A stretch of 64,000 bases of DNA from positions 6,076,001 through 6,140,000 of the forward strand of contig JAPNXP010000003.1 in NCBI GenBank assembly GCA_028753945.1, written 5' to 3'. Below the pieces are notes generated by a model. It saw nothing but the letters and a program-made list of their open reading frames with translations, searched no databases and had not been told where the DNA came from. The position numbers and the translations under genes were made by a program. Each line of letters starts with the position of its first letter. Positions within the stretch are counted from its first letter, which is position 1. Below, piece by piece: positions 47,601 through 52,296 of this stretch. Origin of the DNA: Hexactinellida sp. DTS-2022 (lineage: Eukaryota; Porifera; Hexactinellida).

Positions 47601-48367
47601 ATCAGTTATTTTACTGCATTTTCTTTTGGAGCTAATTTTAATTAACCAACGACCAAAATATGGTGCCTTCAACTGACATGTTGTCGGCACAGCTGTAACT
47701 TTAGATTTTTGGATATGAAAATTTATTGTTGTTGTTGTTGATTACAATAATATGTAAACAAATTCATGACAAATGGATATAACCTAGGTACGTTCAATAT
47801 AAGAGGATACAAACCTGTTTATCTTGTAGCTCTAGTTCTACTCCCATTTCTATCAGACTAGCCTCAAAGCTATTTCGTATTGTTTGGGATTCCGAGTTGG
47901 GATTGTCAGTTGCCTTATAAACCAAAATAAAATCTAAAATAAACACACATAAAAGAGCTAGTCTGGCCAAATGAAAACAGAAAATATTTAAAAATTATAT
48001 TTTCTTACCGATTTTCCTCTTTTTATCATCAAAGAATACATTTCTTTCAAGCCAATGCTGTTAAACAACAAAATAAACAAATAAATATATAGATCTCATA
48101 AAAATACAATATACAGTAGACTCTCGTTAATAGGAACACCAGGGGACCATCGTGATATGTTTGTATTATACGGAATTCGTATTAACCGGAGTCACTTGCA
48201 TGCATTTGTATATGCTAGGAGAATTAACCTTGTACTCCTTAACCGATATTCCCTTATCCGTGTTCCTACTAACAGAGTCTAATGTACAGATAATTATATA
48301 TCACCTGTTGATCAGAAGTTTGTATCATTTCTGGATCCAATGTTTCTTGTGGTTGGACAGTTGCCAT
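27503..48367 (-). CDS. Anoctamin (TMEM16) B, complete, 17 exons, 969 aa
   Basis: Anoctamin with both ends in the window. Exons 5' to 3': 48305-48367, 48009-48057, 47815-47933, 44131-44334, 43616-43820, 42795-43013, 41922-42124, 41358-41501, 40343-40567, 32773-32953, 31978-32242, 30798-31114, 30142-30194, 29104-29384, 28379-28606, 28143-28239, 27503-27622. All junctions are GT-AG, phases agree, and the sum is exactly 2910 nt. Landmarks: [70 protein letters not shown] followed by [13 protein letters not shown], and the C-terminal [18 protein letters not shown]. The EYLE pair and the E/D of NNVVEIRLD correspond to calcium-binding acidic residues known in TMEM16A. The TM9-10 loop is cysteine- and N-glycosylation-rich (NSSTIG, NATVG, NETCS). 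Intron 9 (7389 bp) and intron 3 (3480 bp) contain other genes. It is similar to anoctamin A but has fewer introns in the matching region. Confidence 0.93.
27652..27931. mobile_element. MITE, family J (CCTCGCTAATCCGAA type)
   Basis: CAGTTTACCCTCGCTAATCC facing ATTAGCGAGGGTTTACTG. It lies in the last intron of anoctamin B and is separated from the next element by only the dinucleotide TA. Confidence 0.8.
27934..28103. mobile_element. MITE, family I (TTATTATGAAG type)
   Basis: CAGTCAGGTCTGCTTATTAT facing AAGAACCTGACTG, TA outside. Central text GGTCCCAATTTAATGG. Confidence 0.8.
28720..28910. mobile_element. Family L element
   Basis: CAAGGAATTATCCAGGAGCG to CCAATGGCTGTATAATA. Intronic in anoctamin B, directly beside a family C MITE. 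Confidence 0.6.
28918..29073. mobile_element. MITE, family C
   Basis: CAGTAGATGTCGGATATAAG facing ATAACCGGTATCCACTG, TA outside; it ends just before the anoctamin B exon at 29104. Confidence 0.8.
29407..29559. mobile_element. MITE, family C
   Basis: CAGTAGATGTCGGATATAAG facing TTATAACCGGCCACTG. With the copy at 28918 it brackets the exon 29104-29384; the two are near-identical in sequence and orientation. Confidence 0.8.
29709..29882. mobile_element. MITE, family B, complete
   Basis: CAGTGAACTCTCGTTATAAC facing GTTATAACGGGAGTTTACTG, TA outside both ends. Confidence 0.85.
29908..30030. mobile_element. MITE, family D, one-ended
   Basis: TAGTAGACTCTCGTTAATAG at the left, with the family text TGACTCCGGTTAATACGAAT. 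The right end is missing. Confidence 0.5.
30238..30419. mobile_element. MITE, family E
   Basis: CAGTAGAATCTCGTTTGTAT facing ACTAACAAAGTTCTACTG. A second, inverted and damaged copy follows at 30440-30619. Confidence 0.75.
30440..30619. mobile_element. MITE, family E, damaged and inverted
   Basis: ACACAAATACGAACACCAAC on the left, CGTGTTCATACGAACGTTAA on the right, with TTTATACTG as the terminus. Confidence 0.55.
30651..30711. repeat. Simple repeat (CAA)n
   Basis: Twenty CAA-type triplets in an anoctamin B intron; the polyglutamine frame it creates on the plus strand is not a gene. Confidence 0.9.
31140..31324. mobile_element. MITE, family A
   Basis: CAGTCGACTCCGCTTAATAG at the left, CTATTAAGCAGAGTTGATTG at the right. 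It begins 26 bp upstream (in transcript sense) of the exon ending at 31114. Confidence 0.75.
31328..31517. mobile_element. Family L element
   Basis: AGGGATTATCCAGGAGCGCT to AACGGCTGTATAATACACAG. It abuts the family A copy on the left and a degraded family A-like start (CAGTACACTCCGCTTAATGG, 31520) on the right. Confidence 0.6.
32399..32561. mobile_element. MITE, family B
   Basis: CAGTCAACTCTCGTTATAAC facing GTTATAACGGGAGTTCACTG. The left side is fused to a family D remnant (about 32268-32398). Confidence 0.75.
32987..33179. mobile_element. MITE, family I
   Basis: CAGTCAGGTTAAGTTCTTAT facing CCAGGCCTGACTT. It lies at the edge of the large anoctamin B intron next to the nested genes. Confidence 0.65.
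33544..33551 (+). promoter_or_regulatory. TATA box of the first nested TRAF-like gene
   Basis: TATAAATA 49 bp upstream of the ATG at 33593. The spacing implies a very short 5' UTR. Confidence 0.45.
33593..34978 (+). CDS. TRAF-like protein with MATH-like C-terminal domain, nested in anoctamin B intron
   Basis: A 461-residue TRAF-family-like adaptor, single exon. Residues 63-85 have a reduced RING-like pattern (C63-x2-C66 and C82-x2-C85) instead of the full eight-ligand RING. Residues ~108-250 hold several TRAF-type Cys/His zinc fingers ([54 protein letters not shown]). A short charged coiled coil covers ~258-285. From ~287, [13 protein letters not shown] opens a MATH/TRAF-C-like beta domain that ends near 445. 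In animals TRAFs link receptors to ubiquitin-dependent signalling; with such a poor RING, ligase activity is doubtful. It lies on the strand opposite its host anoctamin, with the next TRAF-like gene 622 bp downstream. Family membership is strong, function inferred. Confidence 0.88.
   Translation: MEPVDNTSLLSDQPLEDSITGESGIPKSIDRKEEFLFEVFEGDIFRGYKRNYLVQNITPAFSCPTCNGIPRDAVQTETETKCLNCATSDDNPTPNETLRDTISKLEVMCPLLRGCEWNGKMADISSHLDECLFLQLECPMKCEVIIARGSLESHTYSSCLQRKVQCEFCKQYGLAKGLENHFKSCKEFPVVCLHGCGESIPRKQSEMHKNTNCPLGEVVCPFSKYGCGVVRMTRKDLMAHKQDNITEHLDMSTEFHARKVLLAEEEIRRLRDELTHVRMQMKYKKDLDGIEWKIEGISNKMDKKGTFEGPIFYVGPLKLQGLVRFERRIKSNAISFHIKRLTKSKEIQTDARFTYCCVTLVNLKNEANSKLQEKHVSYKIEVEQMSDCIAQFAYDDIKGPEFQRENSIFVWFHFDLETRQEGQATNPVVNIQSHRRYFHGVVVPRSGTQQQLRKDSKSLAF
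35601..36431 (+). CDS. TRAF-type zinc-finger protein without MATH domain, nested
   Basis: A 276-residue single-exon protein. The start is the ATG at 35601; the frame extends upstream only to a TTG, and starting here aligns the N-terminus with the three neighbours ([12 protein letters not shown] versus [12 protein letters not shown]). Degenerate RING: C49-x2-C52 and C68-x2-C71. TRAF-type fingers ~95-225 ([56 protein letters not shown]). The C-terminal ~45 residues are a charged coiled coil ([19 protein letters not shown]). It ends where the neighbour's MATH domain would begin, so it may form oligomers but lacks the receptor-tail-binding part. Clearly a tandem relative of 33593-34978. Confidence 0.87.
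   Translation: MAVKPQIEEQTVDNKNDVLFIKIEGTHRGFRKEFLSQNIPPMMETILICPICTGIINNATVCQGAITCDLCTNPKGEKSKVTQVTSTVLGLDVKCPLLRQCEWSGKLSATQEHLDKCLLFRLKCSLGCGIILERSKEANHKTNECVKRNLKCKHCKKDFKADGLDTHMNACDSQPIKCPDGCGKDLAKKEAVSHKNTQCPLAEVKCPYEKYGCKIGTIKRKDLANHKTEKSLEHQDLILATLGKLETENVNLKKELKETKNQLSSRIDALEKGVKK
37019..38026 (-). CDS. Tail-anchored TRAF-type zinc-finger protein, nested
   Basis: A 335-residue single-exon protein on the anoctamin strand. N-terminus [13 protein letters not shown], degenerate RING C36-x2-C39 / C55-x2-C58, then two successive sets of TRAF-type fingers, more than in its neighbours ([87 protein letters not shown]). It has no MATH domain. The last ~20 residues, after a basic KKLNRK, are hydrophobic ([19 protein letters not shown]) and end at the C-terminus, which is the layout of a tail-anchored membrane protein. 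The signalling partner is unknown. Paralogue of the gene at 38711-39490. Confidence 0.86.
   Translation of the reverse strand: MADNIDDILYMRGMFGYRATYLTQTLGKFESKMLFCPKCKGILRDAVMTMGNIACFNCSIQPNYPTNPIRESVDKLSIRCPLKDNCNWNGVLNQAGTHVEICMNFRVSCNLNCGAILTRKDIANHIGNKCNNRLLGCEHCLESMKFYLLQTHYSKCPSYPLECRNLCVKKIARSQMEKHVAIDCPLTYLLCPLKCQNIFRRKDLKTHTDDNCELRLVPCKYCLKDIQFKYLEPHTLIRCLQFPIICPNFCTFEMPRCSLENHLNIDCPLADVACPFAELGCTVSNLKRNGLKNHQKEFYIEHQELLLEDRKKLNRKLIICLFVFTVILGFYFTFI
38066..38077 (-). promoter_or_regulatory. TATA-like sequence
   Basis: Minus-strand AATATAAATCC about 45 bp upstream of the ATG at 38026. Confidence 0.3.
38385..38545. mobile_element. Family M element
   Basis: CATCCAGGCGCG at one end and GCTAGGATGCCTGG at the other, with the family text CCCAATAGACTTAATACAAA and AATCTAGGCGCGC. 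It lies between the two tail-anchored TRAF-like genes; a one-ended family E remnant follows to 38616. Confidence 0.55.
38711..39490 (-). CDS. Tail-anchored TRAF-type zinc-finger protein, short paralogue, nested
   Basis: A 259-residue single-exon protein opening [20 protein letters not shown], nearly the same as the 37019-38026 product ([20 protein letters not shown]). Degenerate RING C36-x2-C39 and C55-x2-C58; TRAF fingers to ~165. Residues ~165-225 no longer show regular zinc ligands ([17 protein letters not shown]), so the second finger set of the paralogue is lost or decayed. The last ~25 residues form a hydrophobic anchor ([20 protein letters not shown]). The open frame and kept anchor argue for function. 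Tandem duplicate with 0.7 kb between the pair. Confidence 0.85.
   Translation of the reverse strand: MADDTDNILYMKGKFGYRSTYLTQTFGRIEIGYIICPKCKGIMRDAVSMNGSIACLCCNTSPNFPVNSIREIVNKLQIKCPASKRCDWSGTLSSARRHIETCGEFRILCPLKCNASVTRKNLSNHIENKCNLRLVDCQYCQETMTFQTLQKHYFGCYVYPVESSEVSTSSLENTIECINTSNLEITESNTDCPLVDSVPLSIIGPSEGINRKDLNEHQKSVSEMIQFFFQEILSYVLINIIFIFSCLILLFSIVLFNVM
39538..39546 (-). promoter_or_regulatory. TATA box of the short tail-anchored TRAF-like gene
   Basis: Minus-strand GTATATAAG about 48 bp upstream of the ATG at 39490. Confidence 0.4.
39763..39947. mobile_element. MITE, family E
   Basis: CAGTAGAACCGAGTTAGTAC facing TTAACGAGGTTCTACTG, near the edge of the gene-bearing anoctamin B intron. 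Confidence 0.8.
40718..40879. mobile_element. Chimeric MITE: family E left end, family B right end
   Basis: Left CAGTAGAACCTCGTTAGTAC and the family E interior, up to GGTCCCCTGGTGT. Then the sequence switches to CGATTTCGTTATAACTGGAG TTAACTG, a family B right end. TA outside both termini. Confidence 0.7.
41018..41305. mobile_element. Two family C MITEs
   Basis: A damaged copy (41018-41120, GGAAACCGTTTTCCAATAGA) precedes a complete one at 41151-41305 (CAGTGGATGCGGTTATAAGC facing TATCCGACATCTACTG). They lie next to the anoctamin B exon starting at 41358; a short run of ACAAACAGTAT repeats follows. Confidence 0.7.
41571..41800. repeat. TTAG/TTTG simple repeat plus a GGAAATTAACGCTCC hairpin
   Basis: Tetranucleotide TTAG and GTTT runs (41571-41695) are followed by an inverted repeat (41701-41800): ATTAACGCTCCATAAAATT on the left and TTAATGGAGCGTTAATTTCC on the right. 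Single arms of the same hairpin occur at about 16912 and 21577. Confidence 0.65.
42158..42580. mobile_element. Family H MITEs with a family C MITE (42197-42320) inserted
   Basis: Family H text (GTTCGCCTAATAGCAATTG, CCCAAAGCGAGCATTTAATG) is split by a complete family C copy (CAGTGGACGCCGCTTATAAG to CCGATATCTACTG, TA outside). A second inverted family H copy follows (about 42460-42580). A nested insertion gives relative ages: C after H. Confidence 0.7.
42585..42740. mobile_element. MITE, family C
   Basis: CAGTAGATGTCTGATATAAG facing ATAACCGACATCCACTG, TA outside; directly next to the anoctamin B exon beginning at 42795. Confidence 0.8.
43046..43231. mobile_element. Inverted-repeat element with AAAAAACCCGAT motifs
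   Basis: CAGTCGAAATCGGGGTTTTTT on the left faces AAAAAAACCCGATTTCGAC on the right. GCAAAAAAACCC motifs alternate inside. It lies in an anoctamin B intron and extends the frame of the neighbouring exon with a non-anoctamin sequence, which should not be read as protein. Confidence 0.65.
43330..43580. mobile_element. MITE, family A, with duplicated right end
   Basis: CAGTGGAGTTCGCTTAATAG at the left. The right end, AAGCGGAGTCGACTG, appears twice (43520-43534 and 43566-43580), the second after a short direct duplication. Confidence 0.7.
43960..44126. repeat. Simple repeat (CAAA)n
   Basis: Interrupted AAAC repeat immediately downstream of the anoctamin B exon 44131-44334, so it follows the donor site. 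Confidence 0.9.
44391..44529. repeat. Simple repeat (GTTT)n
   Basis: About 34 GTTT units. With the CAAA run at 43960-44126, the exon 44131-44334 is bracketed by complementary simple repeats. Confidence 0.95.
44609..44895. mobile_element. Family C MITE followed by a one-ended family E MITE
   Basis: 44609-44767: CAGTAGATACCGAATATAAG facing TATCCGGTATCCACTG. 44790-44895: CAGTGTAACCTCGTTAGTAC with no right end. Confidence 0.7.
44896..45125. repeat. Tandem repeat, ~115-bp unit (GTGCCTCCAAAGGACATG)
   Basis: Two units containing TAGTGCCTCCAAAGGACATG, CTGTCGGCACAGCTGTAATT and CAATCAGTTATTTT. Further arrays at 47345-47705 and 58100-58290. CTTTTGGAGGCAC in inverted orientation appears in each unit. 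Confidence 0.65.
45471..46706 (-). CDS. Coiled-coil/NHL-repeat protein (TRIM-NHL-like, no RING or B-box), nested in anoctamin B intron
   Basis: A 411-residue single-exon protein inside the 44335-47814 intron of anoctamin B, same strand. The start is the ATG at 46706; the frame upstream opens only to a GTG. Residues ~20-85 form a coiled coil ([19 protein letters not shown] ...) of the type that follows B-boxes in TRIM proteins. From ~150, NHL beta-propeller repeats follow: [57 protein letters not shown], and a closing [17 protein letters not shown]. No RING and no B-box are present. NHL propellers in TRIM proteins bind RNA or protein; the ligand here is unknown. Paralogue at 59135-60331. Confidence 0.85.
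   Translation of the reverse strand: MATNMPTNITFDKVAQFDNVATIILQTFDPLIDQLIARRDALLQRVRELREDHRNKEATRIAALEELERVQQQMMEMSIKVNPNLKFHEQAKQVYQQGIKELEPSATFLCPVFRCQNRDTIRQLISELGEIVPCEIPDYSLKREPVLTAGKFGAGANELNARGIAFDESTELMYVADYMNNRVQIVSLKGEFVAQFKNDKLREPWGIAVNNESIFVTDRWHYALLQFRKKDFKLTNRTGTKGNKEGVFNFPEGLCIDTNGDVLVADCLNHRVCVYSKLLKFKSCFGIGQLYFPRDVKLSADRIVVLDRSPKCVHFFSREGHPLSSCVSIGTGDSLVANPFFFCLDSAGNVIISDRACNAIKVYTESGQHIHTLGRRGEGRGEFISPYGVCISNLGIICVFSRNPNFSLQCF
47115..47302. mobile_element. MITE, family G (ATAACGGACA type)
   Basis: CAGTGGAGCCTCCCATAACG facing CAGAGGCTCTACTG, TA outside both ends. The repeated inner motif is AAATAGCGGACAACC. Internal-deletion relative at 13187-13253. Confidence 0.8.
47345..47705. 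repeat. Tandem repeat, ~115-bp unit (TGCCTCCAAAGGACATG)
   Basis: About three units of the repeat described at 44896, in the same anoctamin B intron on the other side of the NHL gene. The NHL gene is therefore bracketed by the same repeat. Confidence 0.65.
48113..48284. mobile_element. MITE, family D
   Basis: CAGTAGACTCTCGTTAATAG facing TACTAACAGAGTCTAATG, in the first intron of anoctamin B. Confidence 0.75.
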
Positions 48368-48591
48368 AACAACAGGATTTGAGCGTAGGAATGTACCCTT
48401 TGTAAGCTTTTAATAATTGGTTGGATATTTCTGCCTAATATTAAGCCAATAATTAAGCTATTAAGCTTTAAAGAATGTATTTTAGGAACTGTTATCAATT
48501 ATTATATTAATAACTATGTTTTCACTTATTAATAAGTCGATAACTATTTTATTTACTTGTTTACCGGTGATCTTTATATTAACATTAATAA

Positions 48592-48736
48592 TTTACTTAT
48601 CCACCGATCATCGGCGTTTGTATTAAAAAACCTGGCTAGTTTCTACCGATGGTGTTTTTTATAAACATAAAAAAACAATCGGTAGAAAGTAGCCAGGTTT
48701 TTTAATACAAACGCCGATGATCGGTGGATAAGTAAA
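48592..48736. repeat. Long near-perfect hairpin, 59-bp arms, 27-bp loop
   Basis: Left arm 48592-48650 and right arm 48678-48736 are inverse copies with a single mismatch by my reading. The end text is TTTACTTATCCACCGATCAT. The 12-mer TAACATTAATAA occurs directly on both sides (48580-48591 and 48740-48751), consistent with an insertion. No other copy in the window. Confidence 0.85.
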
Positions 48737-48896
48737 CTCTAACATTAATAACAATTTTGAAACTTGTCATCTATTATACCAAAGTATAATTCCCTATACA
48801 TATGTTAACTGTTTCAAGTCTTCATATTAACTGTGTTTGTACTAATGAGGTTCTACTGTAGCTATAGTTATAACAAGGTACCTTTTCCCATTAAAC

Positions 48897-49086
48897 CAGG
48901 GTATTATACAGGAGTAGAATTGAACACTCTTAACTGTCCTAAGGTCACTAGAGTATGAATTTTGTACGCCTAAAAGGTTAGTTTTGTATTACTCTATGGG
49001 GACTTTCGGCAGTTTTCGCGCTCCTAAACGCAAACATATCCCAATTTATGCTCTAGGCGTATGGCGCGCTCCTGGATAAACCCCTG
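48897..49086. mobile_element. hAT-like element, 190 bp, 8-bp TSD CATTAAAC
   Basis: CAGGGTATTATACAGGAGTA to CTCCTGGATAAACCCCTG. CATTAAAC occurs at 48889-48896 and 49087-49094. Same family as 12145-12337 (shared GTACGCCTAAAAGGTTAGTT and GGGGACTTTCGGCAG). Confidence 0.85.
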
Positions 49087-49195
49087 CATTAAACAATACT
49101 GACTCCATTACTTGTTTCCTAGTATATTATCCTAAATTCTACACTTAACACTAAGTAACTAATTCAATCTAACGAGCTAAATATAGAACTAGCGG

Positions 49196-50712
49196 TTACT
49201 TCTTAACTTTCTTAGCATAAAACTCTAATTCTCTTCCCTCTAGAATATAACCGTCGCATCTACCGCATTGACCGGGACGGCTTGAAACGCACGCGTATAG
49301 TTTCCCAGAATTGAATTGGTCAGAAAGTTGTTGCTCTATTTTAGCAATCTGTTTTCTCTTTGCAAGTTTGTATTTCACATGTTTTGAAGGCTGTTTTGGA
49401 ACTTCTTTTTCTTTAGATTCAGTTTCTTTTGTATCCTTCTTTTTCTCTTTTACGGATTTCGGAGTTTTCTTATCTTTGGTTCCTTTAGTGTCCTTTTTCG
49501 TTTCAGACTTATCTTTTTCAGAATCCTTCCTAGCTCGCTTTTTCCCCAAAGGCAGTCCGTAATGAGCCTCGTACCACTGTCGGAAAGGGGTGGCGTCGAT
49601 CTATAAATAGAATCAATAAATAAGTCATATAAATATATATAAATATAATATAGTATACTCCGCTCAATAAAGTCACCTCGGGACCAGGTTACTTTAACCC
49701 AATTAAGCGGAGAAATATATTAACCGAAAATATTTTAAGCCAAACTGTCATTCCGTCTTATAAATTCTGTGAAAATTTGACACGATTAAGCGGAGAAATC
49801 TATTAACCGGTGGCTCTATTAAGCGGAGTCGACTGTATAAATTAGGGCTGAAACAAATATATCCAATATTCGAATATTCGCTCGAAATGATTAAACGAAT
49901 ATTCGTTAACTACTTTTTGGCAACAACAATATTTTTGTTTAGTGGAGAAATCGAAAATTTAAATTCCTACCTTTTCATGTCTAACACACTTTGTAACTAT
50001 GATTAAATTATTGCGCGTAATTTTGAAAGAAAACTTATCTAGGCGCGCGAAAATCGAGAGATATGCTCCCATAGACATAATACAAATTGAGTATTTAGGC
50101 GCGTGTGAGCGAGCTCAAACTAAATCTAGGCGCGCAGATAATTTTTCCTGATTATACTGTACTGCAAATACAATGAACTCTCATTACAACGAAGTGCTTG
50201 GGACCTGTAATTTCCTTCGTTATATCCGGATATTCGTTATTATACTCTGTTCTCTGTAATAGTCCACCAGTGGGCAAATGGCCCAAAGTGGACTATTAGA
50301 GAACATGAACTATTACAGATATAGAAATTTGGACAAGTAAATAAGTGGACTATTGTAAAAGTAGACAATTAGAGAAAACAGGCTGTATTACAAATATTCT
50401 CACTTGTATGATGCATCCTTTAACGAGTGTCTTTGTGCTAACAAGTTCATTACTGCTGGCATTATACACGACATCTACAATTCTGCTTTTCTTAGTTATA
50501 GTCTCACTTCCCCAGCTAAAGTTCCCCGAATCGAGACGAAGTGCCCTGAATTTCTTATTCCCCCCTCTGGTCCGGACTGTTCGTATACGTTTCTGTCCTA
50601 GCTTAGTATTTGCCGGAGGGCGACCCAATTCGAACTTTCGTTTCTTTCGCCAGAGAGCTTGTTTTCCACCGGTTACACGCCTTTTGTGCCACTTGTCACG
50701 CGAAATACCCAT
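49196..50712 (-). CDS. RPS8: 40S ribosomal protein S8 (eS8) with enlarged lysine-rich insert
   Basis: Small-subunit ribosomal protein, two exons: 50404-50712 (103 codons) and 49196-49600 (134 codons plus stop). The junction is CAA|GTGAGA to a TATAAATAG acceptor, phase 0. Total 237 residues, against about 208 in vertebrates. Diagnostic text: [49 protein letters not shown], and the C-terminal [19 protein letters not shown] followed by ELEFYAKK. The extra length lies between LPLG and [13 protein letters not shown], where about 55 residues of K/E/D/T-rich sequence replace some 24 in human eS8. The gene is otherwise intact and upstream of anoctamin B on the same strand. I see no snoRNA in its one intron, which instead contains a family A MITE. 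Confidence 0.95.
49651..49835. mobile_element. MITE, family A, in the eS8 intron
   Basis: TAGTATACTCCGCTCAATAA at the left and TTAAGCGGAGTCGACTG at the right. It lies in the eS8 intron. Confidence 0.75.
50036..50150. mobile_element. Family M element fragment, eS8 intron
   Basis: TCTAGGCGCGCGAAAATCGA and AAATCTAGGCGCGCAGATAA, with ATATGCTCCCATAGACATAA between. Same text at 63862-64000. A family B fragment follows (50171-50240). Confidence 0.55.
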
Positions 50713-50806
50713 TTAGAGATTGTATAAGGTAGCTGGAATATTGATGCTAATTCGAGTGATTAGAGGCAACAACCATTTGTCATATCACAATACATACAAT
50801 AGTATA

Positions 50807-50961
50807 CAGTAGATGTCGGGTAAAAACACAGGTTATAAGAACATATCGGATATAAGCACACTATGTTGGAAAACGGTTGCCATATAACCTGTATAATTTA
50901 TGTCGGTTATAAGCACCTTAAGTGCAGTTCCCGACGATGTGCTTATAACCGGCATCCACTG
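50807..50961. mobile_element. MITE, family C
   Basis: CAGTAGATGTCGGGTAAAAA facing ATAACCGGCATCCACTG, TA outside both ends. It lies in the gap between eS8 and the ORF at 51157. Confidence 0.8.
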
Positions 50962-51156
50962 TATTACAAAAACAATTAAAATTAAGTGGTGTTTCGATAA
51001 AATATAGTAGATAGGTTTTGTAAATTTGTTTATAAAATCAAAATTACCAATTCGGGGATTTAGTATTTTCTTGCACCTTGAAAAAGGAATTATACTCTTG
51101 CAATAAGAACTCACATTATAACTACAATTCGGAAAATAAATATAGAATTAATTTAG

Positions 51157-51696
51157 TTAAATAACATTGTGAGACGGTCTTCTCATATCTTTTGCAAACC
51201 ATATTTCCTCAACAATTTGATAATCACCAGTTAAATACTTTTCCTTTTTATTATCTTTAGAACACATTTTCAAATCGAAACATTTAACTAACTTGTCAAG
51301 TTCAGTTTTAGCTCTCATTTTAGATTCTTCTGTAAAACTATGGATAACTAAACTAGCTTCAAAAACTTCTATTAAGCAATGTGATTCAATTTCGATCTTT
51401 TCCAGTTCGCTTTTTAAACCATTTTTCAATTCCTTCGCGAATTGGTTAGAAATCAACACTTCAGTTAAATATTCTAAATTTAGAACTTTTGCTACATGAC
51501 GCTTCAATTTTTGAGACCCGTACTCAATATCTGGATAGAAACCCTGCAAAATAATTGGTTGTTTCGGGTTAGAAGGGATTATTATCTCCAAGTTATAATT
51601 CTGTAGAACTTCTTTATAAGCAGAGCCATGTGGTTTCTCAAACAAATAATCTCGTAAGTGCAATGGAATGTTTAATTCAACTGTTTTGGGTTCCAT
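51157..51696 (-). CDS. Unidentified 179-residue protein, weak KH-like pattern
   Basis: Intact ATG-to-stop frame beginning MEPKTVELNIPLHLRDYLFE. I do not recognise the family. The text LNIPLHLRDYLF, then NLEIIIPSNPKQPIILQGF and a helix with KLKRHV follows the beta-alpha-alpha-beta-beta-alpha order of KH domains, without the GxxG loop. A second, weaker half spans ~85-150. It is hydrophilic, with no signal peptide or membrane segment. A family C MITE begins only 31 bp upstream of the ATG. It could be the terminal or only exon of a gene. Function unknown. Confidence 0.55.
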   Translation of the reverse strand: MEPKTVELNIPLHLRDYLFEKPHGSAYKEVLQNYNLEIIIPSNPKQPIILQGFYPDIEYGSQKLKRHVAKVLNLEYLTEVLISNQFAKELKNGLKSELEKIEIESHCLIEVFEASLVIHSFTEESKMRAKTELDKLVKCFDLKMCSKDNKKEKYLTGDYQIVEEIWFAKDMRRPSHNVI

Positions 51697-51727
51697 TTAG
51701 CTAATTGTGTAAATAACTAAAGCAATA

Positions 51728-52049
51728 CAGTAGATACCGGTTATAAGAACATACCGGTTATAAGAACATACCGGTTATAAGAACACCGGTTATAAGAACA
51801 CCGGATATAAGAACATACTGGATATAAGAACACCGGATATAAAAACATACTAGTTATAAGAACATACTAGTAATAAGAACACCGGTTATAAGAATATATC
51901 GGATATAAGAACACCAGTTTATAAGAACATATCGGATATAAGAACAATATATTGGAAAACGGTTTCCATATACCCTGTATAATTTATGTCGGTAATAAGA
52001 ACACTATATATGCAGTTCCCAACGATGTTCTTATATCCGGTATCCACTG
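51728..52049. mobile_element. MITE, family C, with amplified terminal repeat
   Basis: CAGTAGATACCGGTTATAAG at the left, TATCCGGTATCCACTG at the right, TA outside. Between them the unit ACCGG(T/A)TATAAGAACAT is repeated about twelve times with 1-2 changes, doubling the usual length. It lies 31 bp upstream of the ORF ending at 51696. Confidence 0.85.
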
Positions 52050-52128
52050 TATTATACACTCAAACCTATAAGATCCGGACCTCTCAGATACAGGCACTTT
52101 ATTGGTGTAAAGCCAAGCTAAATATGTA

Positions 52129-52296
52129 CAGTCGACTCCGCTTAATAGAGTCACCTCGGGACCAGGTTACTTTGACCCGATTAAGCGAAGACATCTATTA
52201 ACCGAAAATATTCTAAGTCAAACTGTCATTCAGTCCTATAAATCCTGCGAAATTTTGACCCGATTAAGCGGTGACTCTATTAAGCGGAGTATACTG
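52129..52296. mobile_element. MITE, family A
   Basis: CAGTCGACTCCGCTTAATAG facing TATTAAGCGGAGTATACTG, TA outside both ends. Confidence 0.8.

Larger units (their letters stand above)
48368..49195. other. Intergenic between anoctamin B start and eS8 end
   Basis: No gene. It contains the long hairpin at 48592-48736, the hAT-like element at 48897-49086 and a family E end fragment near 48820-48860. Confidence 0.65.

Noticed and set aside
51728..51960. CRISPR-like ladder of near-identical ~19-bp repeats
   Set aside because: Repeats are contiguous without unique spacers and lie inside a MITE in animal DNA.
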